This document shows, one piece after another, positions 1 to 10,134 of a DNA stretch of 64,000 nucleotides. Numbering within the stretch: position 1 is the first letter of the stretch; each line of letters begins with the position of its first letter. Below the pieces are notes generated by a model. That model was given only the letters and a program-made list of their open reading frames with translations. It was not told where the DNA came from and made no database searches. This DNA is from Calonectria ilicicola (taxonomy: Eukaryota > Ascomycota > Sordariomycetes > Hypocreales > Nectriaceae), in contig CP085826.1 of assembly GCA_020809705.1 (NCBI GenBank), positions 1,488,001 through 1,552,000 on the forward strand, written 5' to 3'. A program made the position numbers and the translations under genes.

Positions 1-571
1 GCAGGATTACTTTTACGAGCAAGCTATGGTTCACGAGATTTTCAAGTTGGAGGCTGCTACATGTACACTGACCATATCCCGGTAAAAGATGCCTTTGTCG
101 TGGAATTGGTGGCGTCTAGCATTCTCCTTTTCCTTGCATTTGGAGTGGCTCTTGATCCAAGACAAAGTCAGATTGTCGGCCCGACGCTTGCTCCTTTTCT
201 CGTCGGATTGACATTAGGAACTTTGACCTTTTCCACATCATTCACCAGATATGGCTACGGAGGAGCAAGCATGAATCCAGGAAGGTGCTTTGGTGTCTAT
301 GTCGGAAGCAGATTCCCAACATATCATTGGGTGCACTGGTAGGTAATCAAGTCGATTTTGCAGGCCGATGATGAAACTGACAATTTGTTTCAGGGTACCC
401 GATTTGGTGGCCTGCATTTTCCATGGTATCATCTACTATCTTATTCCTCCGTGCACCAAACTGGAGCCCAGTTCCGATTTGCCGCCTGCAAGAATGTCGC
501 AGAGGCAGAGTCGCACTGAGAAGGGCTCTCAAAACCAGAGTAAGACTGCCACACGCGACGAAACAGTATAA
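1..571 (+). CDS. Aquaporin/MIP channel, C-terminal part (truncated by window start)
   Basis: The frame is open from base 1, so the N-terminal half lies outside the window. Exons are <1..338 and 394..571. The 55-nt intron (339-393) has a GTAGGT donor and a TTTCAG acceptor, and splicing rebuilds the Trp codon in HWVHWVPDLVA. The visible part has the early motif GSRDFQVGGCY, a hydrophobic helix around VELVASSILLFLAFG, and the second channel box SMNPGRCFG with its selectivity-filter Arg. MIP channels pass water or small solutes across the plasma or vacuolar membrane. The second box reads NPG rather than NPA, as in many divergent fungal aquaporins. The C-terminal tail is hydrophilic. Substrate cannot be told from this fragment. 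Confidence 0.85.
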
Positions 572-2280
572 AGGCTAGCTGCAAAGGGCAGAATGGGAAT
601 GGCTGAGTGTGGGGATGACTCATGTGGAAAGGGTATTCAATTCTGTCTTAGAGCACAATAGATTCGGGTATCATAAATTTTCAAAGACAATGTCATTGTT
701 GGACCCCAATTTGTGAGAAAGAAAAGGTGTTCTACACATGCATAGCTCAAAATCAGTCAGCAGATCGTTGGCAGAGTTTGTCGACAAATACCGTTGCTGC
801 GAGTCTCAGAGCGATGTGATAAATACCGAAAATACAATTATTAGTCTCTGCGAATTAACCATGGAATAAGCGAGGCGATTGTGTAGCTAGGTAGCAAGTG
901 GTCCCTGAAAGTCAGTATCTCGAGGTTGGTCTGGGCTTGTATCGCTCCTCGCAGAAAATAGGTGAATGGCTTGCTGCTTTTTGCTGCATTGCACTACTTC
1001 CTGCATGAATCTAGGTTCGGGAATACGATATCGAAAAAGAATTAAATGCAGAGTCGCCATGCGATAATCAGGCGTCCTGTCACATTCCGAGGCTTCAAAT
1101 CGGCCAATCGCCAGGACCAAAAAATTAGGGAGCCCCATTGATGGTGCATGATGCAGCACCCGCCGCTCCATTCTCACTGGGAGAAATATTTCAGCCATGG
1201 ACGCCATGCATACTACACAGGTAGGTCATTGCCTTGAGCAGGCGAAAACAAGCGGCTTTAGGACGATGCGATATAACCCAATGACTGGCCGAGCCTAGCG
1301 TCCGGAGTGCCGCATCTGGCCCGCTGACCAGATAGCTCAACATAACTAAGGTGCAGTTTGGTTTCTCGGCCACTTACTAGCCAAGACTTGGGTTAATGCG
1401 GTCTGGTTCCGGCTTGCAGGATACAGCAAACTCTCAATGCGCAGATGCGCATGGCGTAGATGATGTACAATGTGTGTCCCACTGGTTCCCTCACACACCG
1501 CTCCTTCGATCCGGGTCCAACGTCAAACGTTGAGGGGTTTAGGGGTGCACCGAGTTTTGACGTCACCGCGGATATTAAAAATCAAGATTTCGAATACCCT
1601 GACGATCGGTTTGCAGCAATACTCCATATTTCGGTCTCAGTTTGGCTTGGCGCGGGCAAAGAGTGTCGAGATAGGAAGGAGAAAGAGTCGGCGCCCGGAG
1701 CAACCCATCTGAGTCACATCTCCAAAAGAGCAAAACACTGTATCGATATCGGAGCCGAAATAGTCATATCCTTTTCGATCTGGATTAAATATTACGAATT
1801 CACACTCGACCGAAATAACTAAATGGGGATTTGGCTAAGAATGAGTCATAATGTCTTCAGAGCGTTCAAGGCGACCTTGTACATTGAAGGATGGAAATGG
1901 TAAAAACGAACAAGTATTAGCAGATATTAAAATGAATTACATTATTCATAAATTATAATTAAATAAATGATTGGAAATTTGAATCCGGGAACGTTTATTC
2001 AAATAGCATTCATGTTGCTGCATTATTCTCACGAAATAATTTCAATGGAAGGTTGTTATACATGGTGTTGTAAGTCCGATTCAACAAGCTATTGAACCGA
2101 TTACTAAGTTAGATTTCAAGTAGACGCTGCGTCTCTCATTTTGTCGATTGATTTTGGTAATGCTTTCTCTCTTGTCTTGACACGTTGGTAGACGAAGAGG
2201 GCGGTTAGATACGCCTAATAATTGGTTCCAAGGTTCCACGAGGAATACTACGGCAAGAACTTCCTTTTGTCCTCTAGATC

Positions 2281-2579
2281 CTAAAAATACTTGATACTTG
2301 TAACTCGGGCCTGTTGGTTGCGAATATCAATCCCTCCGTTGATGAGCTGGGCTGTGTTCAGGTTGGAAAGTGGATCGATGTGTTGTTCAAAGTCAGCCTC
2401 GACCATTAGCAATGCATTGATTTCAATAGCAAGTGGTAATCACTTCCAGAGATACCGGCATCTACTCTCTTGCGCTTGTCACACTGCTGGCGTTTCACCG
2501 CAACAAGGCGCAAGCCGGCGATGACGCCCAACGCCTCCTTGATGGATGGGCACAGGTTACGGCGAAAACGATCCACCAA
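2281..2579 (-). other. Possible small gene or gene relic (two coding-like exons)
   Basis: Two minus-strand segments look like protein, not random frames. 2466-2579 reads ...KEALGVIAGLRLVAVKRQQ... and 2281-2397 reads ADFEQHIDPLSNLNTAQ... and ends in TAG. They are in different frames, but a 68-nt GTAGAT...CGAG intron with a CTAAT branch sequence (2398-2465) joins them in phase. A first exon is not clear; ATG 2835 with exon 2746-2835 and a 208-nt intron keeps the frame, but is speculative. No family is recognised. It may be a small gene or a decayed 3' end. Confidence 0.25.
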
Positions 2580-3826
2580 TTAGACAGGCTTCAGAGATGG
2601 CATGATTAAAGGCCGCAGATGAGATTTGAAATCGGGCGGTCACCTGAAGATGGTTCCCCTCTTCCCCCTCTTCAGCTGAATGAAGCGGTAAGGTAGCGGG
2701 ACTAGGGGGGGAGAGGGGACCGTTGGATGACTAAGAAGTACTCACCCATTCATTCGCGTGCACCTTTGGGTTTGAGGTCGAACTTTGGACCACGACGATG
2801 ATGGAACAGTAGCATAGCACAGCATGCCATGGCATAAAGGCGGAATTGGGCAGATGCAATCAAATGCAGGTTACGGCGATTCCGAGCTGATCCTACCCCT
2901 TACAGTAGCGTCACCGGACTTTGATTAAGATTGACACCTTGTTGAGATGAACCAAGAAGCTGCGGGATGGTCCGGTGACCTGCGAAATCGGCATTGGGCA
3001 CAATCGAAGGTCGATGGAAGACGCGATAAGAATAGATTGGGCAGCGGGTGGTTTGATGCAGGGTAAATTAATTTGAGATGCCAATTACTAAGTCGGGCAA
3101 ACTCTTTGTCCAGCTTACAGCACGGTCATGGGTGCGCGCACAGGTTAGTGCGTGTGGTTCGATTTGATTTGGTTTTGGTTGATTTTCAGCATGATGATGG
3201 GCAGAGAGGCAGGCAGCAAGAATAAACCCAAAAGACCGAAAAACCCAAATGTAGTGATGAATTGAAACTTGGGCTCAACCGAATTGGGAGAGTTAGTTGT
3301 TGGTGAGCCAAGGTGCAGCGTTGGCCGGCAGTTGGGATGGAATACCGCCACAAGGTCTGAGACTGTGCAAGTGCACTGTCGCGGGTGGCAGGGGGGTTCC
3401 GCGGCCAATCAGACGGGAGAAGGCGGTCAAGGCCAGGTGGGCATGGATGGGCAGCAGTGGGAGAGGGGATTCAATTGGGCGCCTGCTCGGTGAGTGGGTG
3501 ACACCGCATGAAGACGATGTGTCGAGGTGTGGCGGTGGTGGTTGTGGTGGTGGATGTGGTGGTGGTGAGTGAGACCTGAGGGGGGAACGGTGATGTGATG
3601 GGGTGAAGTGGTGGTGACGGGGGGCGACGAGACATTGTCGACGGCGGCGGTGCGGTGGTCGAGACGGAGAGCGAGCGACAGGTCACTTTGAACGTCGAGG
3701 CGGACGAAGGCGTTTGGGTTGCCATCAGGCGCTAGAACCAGCTGGAGCAAATAGGAACTGGGCGGCTTATCCAGAGACTGGGATGGACGGCTTAACTGCG
3801 AGACGGACTTGTGGTTTAACGCTGGG

Positions 3827-3847
3827 CCAACGTTGGTCCAACGTTGG
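3827..3847. promoter_or_regulatory. Two tandem copies of the palindrome CCAACGTTGG
   Basis: A perfect 10-bp palindrome occurs at 3827-3836 and again at 3838-3847, centres 11 bp apart (about one helical turn). Such spacing suits paired dimeric regulators on one DNA face. It lies about 1.5 kb upstream of the BTB start codon. The binding protein is unknown. Confidence 0.3.
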
Positions 3848-4263
3848 TCCGTTGGGCAGCCATCCGTCTCAGCGACGGCCTCAGGACGCAACGTCTGGGA
3901 CAAGGCCGCAGTGCGCAGGCGCCGGCGGCAGCAGGGCGGCGCGCAGAACGCAGAGAAGCAGCGAGCAGAGCGCCGTTGGATCAATCAATGGGCGAATTGG
4001 CGCAGGCTGGGGCGCTCACGTGGACCAACTGAGGGAATGCGAGACATGTCCATGGAAGTGCATCGAAGCATAACGGACCAGTACGGTGAGGCAACGGAAC
4101 CGGGCCAGCGCATCGCATAGGGCCGGGGGCGTGGGCGTGGCATATTTCAAGCAGCGGTGCAGTAGTAGCAGTTGGCTAAGAGTTATGTCGGGCGACTGCG
4201 AGTGCGAGCCCAAAACCAAGCAAGGTAGCTGTTGGTTCGTTCATGTCTGATGAGATGAGATGA

Positions 4264-4287
4264 GGAGGGGGAGGGGGAGGGGGAGGG
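4264..4287 (+). repeat. G-rich tract, potential G-quadruplex
   Basis: Three runs of five G separated by single A residues, then a further GGG, on the + strand upstream of the BTB gene. This meets the usual G4 pattern with one-base loops. Confidence 0.5.
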
Positions 4288-4969
4288 ACCGAGAGATCAA
4301 GGAGAGCAAGGAGAGCAAGGGAAAGCCTTTCGGGCCCCGGCGTCGGAGCCACACGCGGGCTCGGTCGGTCAAGCGGTGTCGCCAGTGGATGCCATTCGGG
4401 GCCATGGTTCCGGGGCCTTCCAACGGTCGCCATGGCGTCGGGATGGGCTAAGGCGAGCCTAAAATAAGGTACCCGACCGCCGAGTACAGGGTGGCCGTGG
4501 GTGACGGTGGGTGACGTGGAGAACCAGGCCAGACGGAACAGACGGACGGGCAGATGCAGAGCGAGAGACACACAGATGGATGAGACGGCTGCCCGCTACA
4601 GCCACCCGCCGTCGCCTAGCCTAGACGCCTAGACCCTCTCTCTCGCTCGCTCGCCCACATACACCCTACCCTGGCTCGCCTTGGGAGCGAATGGAGCGAC
4701 TAGACGGACTGGAAGCTCTCAAAGAAGCAGCAGTTTCACAGGGCTGTCCTCCTCCCAGGCCTCCCCCGCCCCAGCACCAGGCCCCCCCGGCTCCCTCTTG
4801 ATTGCCGCTGTGATTTAGCGGTAAATCCGAGGGGGCGTGCATCTTCCGGGGCTGCATCTCCAGCCCGCCGCCAGATCTGAGTGGCTGGGCTCTTCACGGC
4901 AGCGAATCAAACCGTGAATGTGGATGCAAACGCCCCCGTCCACGCTGTACAAATATCCCACACGCCCTT

Positions 4970-5386
4970 GCCTGACGTCTCTCCTCTTCTCTTTTCTTTC
5001 TCCCCCACTCACAACCAAAAAAGGGTCGCAAACCATCACGAGGAGCATCGTCTCATCGACAATACTCTTCCGCCCGGACCCCTTGTCAATCTTTTGTGCG
5101 TCAGCTCTCTTTTCCCCTCCTCCTCCTCCTCCTCTTTTCCTTATAAACCCCCCTCCTCTTCTTCGCTCTTTTCGTCGCTCTCTAGACAAATCACCTCAAG
5201 TCGGGAGACACAATCAGCCAGAGACATATATATAAACGATCGTCGACCCCGCTACCCCTCCTCGATCGTTCCCCCTTCAACCAAATACCTTCTCTTGCTT
5301 CCTTCTCCCCTCTCGAATCCCGTACGAGTTCGCTCTCCAGTTCGAGTTCCCCGATCTACCCCACCACATCTACACCCACCGCAGCC
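4970..5386 (+). promoter_or_regulatory. CT-rich promoter/leader of the BTB gene
   Basis: Long pyrimidine tracts (5107-5170 is nearly pure CT with TCC repeats) and a TTATAAA element near 5141 precede the ATG at 5387. CT-rich tracts next to transcription starts are typical of filamentous fungal genes. The long open frame across this stretch is a composition artefact. Confidence 0.5.
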
Positions 5387-6328
5387 ATGTTCAAGCGCTC
5401 CTTCAGGTCGCAGGACCAGGCTCAGGCCCGCGTCGACAAGGCTGCGAGACTCAAGAGATCGGGCTCTACCCGGGACACTACGAAGCTATCGAAACTGCAA
5501 CGGTCGCTCAACACTGAGCAGCAGGACTCGAGCAATGCCAAGTCTAAGCCCGCAAAGAAGTCCACAAACCACCACCACAACAACTCCACCTCCGCCCCCG
5601 GTGCTGCGCCAATGCCCGCGCAGGCCCCTTCGCCCATTGTCACATTGAACGTGGGCCGCGAAGGTCGGTTGTTTGCAGCGCACGAGGATGTCCTCCGCCA
5701 GTCGCCCTTCTTCGAGGCGGCTCTCCGGTCAGGATATTGCGATGCGCAGAGCAAGAGGATCTCCCTCCCCGACGAAGAACCCGAGGTCTTCTCCGCTATT
5801 CTCGAGTATCTCTACAAGGGTGACTACTTCCCCCGCCTGGTTCACAACAGGCAGCGCAACTCTTGGGAACTCGAAGAGACCAGCCGATCACCTCAAACTT
5901 CCCCCAACCCCGAAAATGGAGGTGGCCGCGCAGGCACCGCCTCCGAGGCTACCGTATACCTGTCAAGCATCGACGCCAACATCCTGCGCGACACGGTAAT
6001 CTACTGTGCCGCCGACCGCTATGGCCTCGAGGAGCTGAAGCGACTGGCCCTGCGCAAGCAGGGACTGCAGGCAGGCATTGACGTTGCCACCATCCTGCGG
6101 TCAGCCCAGTACGCCTACGCCAACACACCTGACTCGGACAGCCGCCTGCGCGCTCACTACCTCGCCCTGATCATCCGCTGCCGCAAGACGTTCAAGCGGA
6201 GCGGGACCATGCAGGCTGAGATGGAAGCGGGTGGCAGCAAGCTGTTCTTCGACTTGTTTGTTGCCATGTGCAACCACCTAGACGATGTCATTGACGTCAG
6301 CAACGCTCGCACGCCAAGGACCGTCTGA
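5387..6328 (+). CDS. BTB/POZ domain protein
   Basis: Single-exon gene of 313 aa. Residues 1-83 are basic and low complexity with a His/Asn/Ser/Pro stretch. From about residue 84 comes a BTB/POZ fold: IVTLNVGREGRLFAAHEDVL is the usual first strand/helix, followed by SPFFEAAL, then LPDEEPEVFSAILEYLYKGDY. An insertion of about 40 residues separates this from a helical C-terminal part (SSIDANILRDTVIYCAADRYGLEELKRLA) like the BACK-adjacent helices of fungal BTB proteins. BTB domains dimerise and often serve as cullin-3 adaptors or transcriptional scaffolds. No second functional domain is visible. The start is the first ATG after a CT-rich leader. Confidence 0.85.
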   Translation: MFKRSFRSQDQAQARVDKAARLKRSGSTRDTTKLSKLQRSLNTEQQDSSNAKSKPAKKSTNHHHNNSTSAPGAAPMPAQAPSPIVTLNVGREGRLFAAHEDVLRQSPFFEAALRSGYCDAQSKRISLPDEEPEVFSAILEYLYKGDYFPRLVHNRQRNSWELEETSRSPQTSPNPENGGGRAGTASEATVYLSSIDANILRDTVIYCAADRYGLEELKRLALRKQGLQAGIDVATILRSAQYAYANTPDSDSRLRAHYLALIIRCRKTFKRSGTMQAEMEAGGSKLFFDLFVAMCNHLDDVIDVSNARTPRTV

Positions 6329-7578
6329 GAGGTTGGTCTGCAGCAATTGACAACACTCACAACAAGCCTCCAGAAGCACGTGTAATTGCTTTAGGAATCA
6401 TCTTTTATGCTGGAGGATGAGTGCGTAATTCAAGCACACGAAGAGAAAAAACTTCTAAAAATCACAAAAAAAAAGCGATACCATGGGAACCGTGGATTTG
6501 AGCCGGCGTTGATTTGCTTTTCGTGCTCCCTCATCAGATTGAAGTCACCATTCGGGAGTTTGTTTTGATCACTTTCTCCACTTCTCAAGAGGTTGGCCGA
6601 CCGAACTTTGATGAGTACACGAGCTGAGAGGATCTAATCCGCCATATACGAAACCGCAGTCCTCCGCTCTATTTTTTTGTGATTCCATGTTTTTTCTGCT
6701 GTTTGTCTACTGCCTTGTCGTTTACAACTCCGCTTTGATACCCTTTTTTACACAGTTCTGGGACATTTTTGCTTTCCACACACTGGCGTTTTTACATACA
6801 GGGCAGCTGTTTTTATTGCTTTGGTTCTATAAAACACTTGTATCAGGAAAAAAAAAGTGGGAAGGACAGTTATCTGCCTGTTTTTATGACTTTTACCCGT
6901 TGGGCACCAGACCAAGATTGAACCACCAGTTTTTGCCCCATCTCAGCAACAGTTTTACAGTATCGGATGGAATCGTCTGTTTATTTTGCTTTCATACAAG
7001 GTTGGCGTTTATCTTGGATGCATATACCTCACAGGAATGGCAAAAAGGAAACTCTCCATTCGGACCAAGACGCGGCGCCCAAAATGGGGGTGGCTCGAGG
7101 AGATCATCACACGACCGTCCACAGGCTGGGCATGTGTGCCTCGGACCCCCCCTCGCGGCGTCGGCGGACAAAAAAAAGCAACAGTCACATCTCCGCATAG
7201 ATCGACAGTCGTTTGATACGCTTTTCCTTTGTGTTTGTTTTGAGGATGTATGAAACTCGGGGATGCGCATTTGGATCCTGCATGGTCCTGGGGGCGTGGG
7301 GAACGCCGAAATCATGATGTTTACGAATTTGATGAACCAAATAGTCTTATATAGGGTCGTAGACCGATCCTCCCTGGCGTGAGCTCCGTCAGGGTCGAGG
7401 TAATGAGAAATTTCGGCCACCTCAAAACTGTTCTTGTCCCTTGTTCCACTGTGTGAATGAATGAATGAATGCACGATGGGTGGTGGTGTGAATAAGCTTG
7501 GGCCGTGACAAAGTGCACAGCAAGATGATGATGGCATAGTGGCGTTCAATTACGAGCTATTATTATGCCAAGATATTA
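6329..7578. other. Intergenic region between convergent genes
   Basis: Holds the 3' ends of the BTB gene (left) and the DUF1349 gene (right). It is T-rich around 6.7-6.9 kb and has a short GAAT microsatellite near 7455. A 188-codon frame at 6687-7253 lacks any recognisable protein feature and was not called. Confidence 0.6.
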
Positions 7579-8364
7579 TTACTCTTGCTCCCATTCTACG
7601 TTGAAATCCTGGAACTTGACCTCCAGCTCTCTACCCACATCCTTTGACGGCCTTGCCACGGCGGCACTAACTGATAGCTCCCACCCCTCTCCGTTGTTGT
7701 GGCCGTAGACCCAGCAAATCTCGCGCAGGGGAATCTTCCTATCTCCGTCGACGTAGTGGATCCATAGGCAGCGGCCAGACTCGGACACTTCCCGTTCAAC
7801 CTGGATAGTGACGGTCTTGGTGCCTGCCTTGATGTCGTCGGCGCCGGAGGGGGGCGACGCCACGCTCCAGTCGGCCCAGTTGTCGCAGGCCACAACCGAG
7901 AGGCGGGTGGAATTGTCGAAGCACTCGACGCCGGCCTTGATCCACTTGCGCGGGGCCGAGGGATCTGCCGTGTTGGTCAGGGTGAGGAGAAGGCCGCCCT
8001 GGTCGTACTGCTGGACGTATGCGGTGCCGAAGGTGATTGTGGCTGACTTGAAGCGGTTGAGGGGCGACGACGAGTGAGAGCGGAAGGGCGCTGCCGCAGG
8101 CAAACGAGTCAGGTCAGGACATTGGACTTTTTGTTTTTTGTTTTTGCTTGGGCAGCAAAAGTGAGGGGAAGTATCGGCTCAATGGGAGAGAGGGGACGGG
8201 ATGGAGGGAGGGAGGGAGGGGGGGTGGTTTGAGCGTTGAGTTGAGCTGGGAGTCGGGCTGTTGTGGACTAATTTATTTTGCCTACCTGCGAAGACATCAT
8301 GGGACGGAGGCTTCTTCCAGATGTCGGTGCCTGGGCCAGCCGCAAGTGTAAAGTTCAACGCCAT
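7579..8364 (-). CDS. DUF1349 (concanavalin A-like lectin/glucanase fold) protein
   Basis: Two exons on the minus strand, 8286-8364 and 7579-8126, with a 159-nt intron (GTAGGC donor, AAAAAG acceptor); 208 aa. The start MALNFTLAAGPGTDIWKKPP is the usual opening of fungal DUF1349 proteins. Later landmarks are QYDQGGLLL, KWIKAGVECF, LSVVACDNWADW, CLWIHYVDG and REICWVYG. Family members adopt a beta-sandwich; a yeast relative is Ree1, linked to enolase regulation. No signal peptide is seen, so it is probably cytosolic. The acceptor is the only AG giving a continuous frame, but it adds an odd VQCPDLTRL join, so the exon edge could differ slightly. Confidence 0.8.
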
Positions 8365-10134
8365 GATGGTATCTTTTAGAATGTGATTCAATAATGAAAC
8401 CAGGGGTAACGGATCAAGAAAATTATGAGTCAATTCAGGGTTCACGGGGACAATGTTTATAAGAACGAGAGCGTGACGGTCGCTCGTCTAAACCGCGGGG
8501 CAGATCCTTTTGGACGCAAATGTCACGACCGCTTCGTTATGACCCGATTAGGAAGTAAAGTTGGGTTGATGAGCTGGGTATTATTCGGACCAGCTACCCG
8601 GGTCAGCCAAGCCAGGCAATCCCGCTGAAGGAACAGGTTGAACAAAGAGCCCGACTGCAGGCTATAATTGGATCTTCGGGACTGTGTTCCCCTCCCCGCT
8701 CCTCTGAGCGTTGACTCGGCCCAGTCTTGGCACGTCCAGTCCAATTAATAAAGAGCATGCAACAACGCGCAATGGGGTCCAAGGAAAACACGGCAAAGGA
8801 AAAAAAAGCTACACGCCATTGAGGTGCAGGGCTACGAAAAGTCCGAAGATAGTGCGGCGGACGATGGGCCGAAAAGCCGTGATGAGGCGGAGAGGATTCG
8901 AGGCTGACGGTGGCTGTGACTGTTGCTCGGATTCACGGTGTACGTGCACTAGGGAGAGTGTGATAGCAGCCTAGAACTCGGGAAGTATACGGCGTGAATA
9001 AATGACTTGAAGTACAAGTAGCATCCAGGATGCCGAGTGTAATAAGTCACGCATTTTCTTTTTTTTTTTTTTTTTTTTTTCGTCCAATAAATTCCGACAT
9101 TGATGCATTTTCTGCACATTTGTCGGAACTGACTGCCATCTGCAACCCCCGCTATTGATAAGAATACACAGCACGCACGCACTGCAAATTTCTCATGCAA
9201 GAGCTGTGAATTTCACAATAAAGTAAATGAATCATAATAATGTTTACATTCAAGTAAATTGATTTATAATTTATTTACTTTAATTATTCATTTCCCGCTC
9301 AGTGCTAGATTTACGGCCATATTCTTTTCGAATCCGTGTGGCTGTCTTCTGTCTTGACCCCGCCTTTTACACGGTTTTTTTTTCTTGCACATCACCACCC
9401 TGACTGCGGGGCACGCAGCAAACTGGCGGAGCAGTCCGGATAAGCCTCGGAAAGTCTGTTTTCCCGTGCTTGCTCGACCAATACCACAACTGTTTGCCGG
9501 GGTGGAATCCCCCAAGATTGCTGGAAGAGAGCGCGGCGTTGTGAGATTTTTACAGGTTTGCGAATGCCATCTGGTCACACAAAGGGCGCCGGATTTATCC
9601 GTATGTTGCACAAGACAAGTCGCAAAAAACCAGCCCGCGACGGTGTTCGAACCGTGGCTGCCTGCTGTGACTCAGTACGGCCACCTCCGCCGCTTCCTTT
9701 AACCTTTTAAGCGAGGCATCGCTTTTCCCCACTCGACCATCACCCTCTGCCCACACACCAAAATTCCCCCGCGACCGAGTCGCCTCACGATTTTCTTCCG
9801 CCAATATCTCCCTCTCCCTGTAGCGAAAACGCGTCTCGCCCATATCCACTTACATACATGCCCTCGGCCGCGAGCGTCTCAACCTACGGCATTTTCCCTC
9901 CACCCTTTGGACGTGCAAATTTCGCTACTCGACACCATTCGTTCCCGGCATTTTTCGGCTGACCGTTGATCGGTCAAGGGGGAGAGAGGAGAGTTGGAAT
10001 TTCCGTGCCGGAAGCAAGGAGGACTGCATTCCCATCGTCGACTCCATCGTCAACTTTTTTTTTTTAAAAGAGCAAAAAATACCAATAACCCACCATTCTC
10101 TCTCCAAATCGACCCATTGATCCTCGCCCACGAC
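8365..10134. other. Intergenic region, divergent promoters of DUF1349 gene and BRF1
   Basis: Contains a poly-T run at 9058-9080, an AT-rich patch with short inverted repeats at 9215-9290, and a Pol III B-box-like motif with a T6 run at 9625-9660 (see findings). The 5' leader of BRF1 probably occupies the right end. No gene is seen. Confidence 0.55.

Larger units (their letters stand above)
572..5386. other. Long intergenic region, 4.8 kb
   Basis: No full-length gene is convincing here. Around 1.9-2.1 kb it is AT-rich. A coding-like minus-strand patch lies at 2281-2579 (separate entry). From about 3.2 kb it becomes G-rich on the + strand with simple GGT, GGGGA and CT tracts that create long low-complexity ORFs on both strands. 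Most of 3.2-5.4 kb is probably upstream regulatory sequence and leader of the BTB gene. Confidence 0.6.

Noticed and set aside
3427..3984. 185-codon minus-strand ORF and several overlapping + strand ORFs
   Set aside because: They arise from GGT/CCA repeats; the translation is His/Thr/Ser runs with no domain, and all frames are equally open.
4881..5648. 255-codon + strand ORF overlapping the BTB gene start
   Set aside because: Ser/Pro/Phe low complexity produced by the CT-rich leader; overlaps a clear BTB coding frame.
6687..7253. 188-codon + strand ORF between convergent genes
   Set aside because: T-rich 5' half gives a spurious Phe/Leu-rich peptide; the rest is basic low complexity, and it lies in the expected 3' UTR region of two genes.
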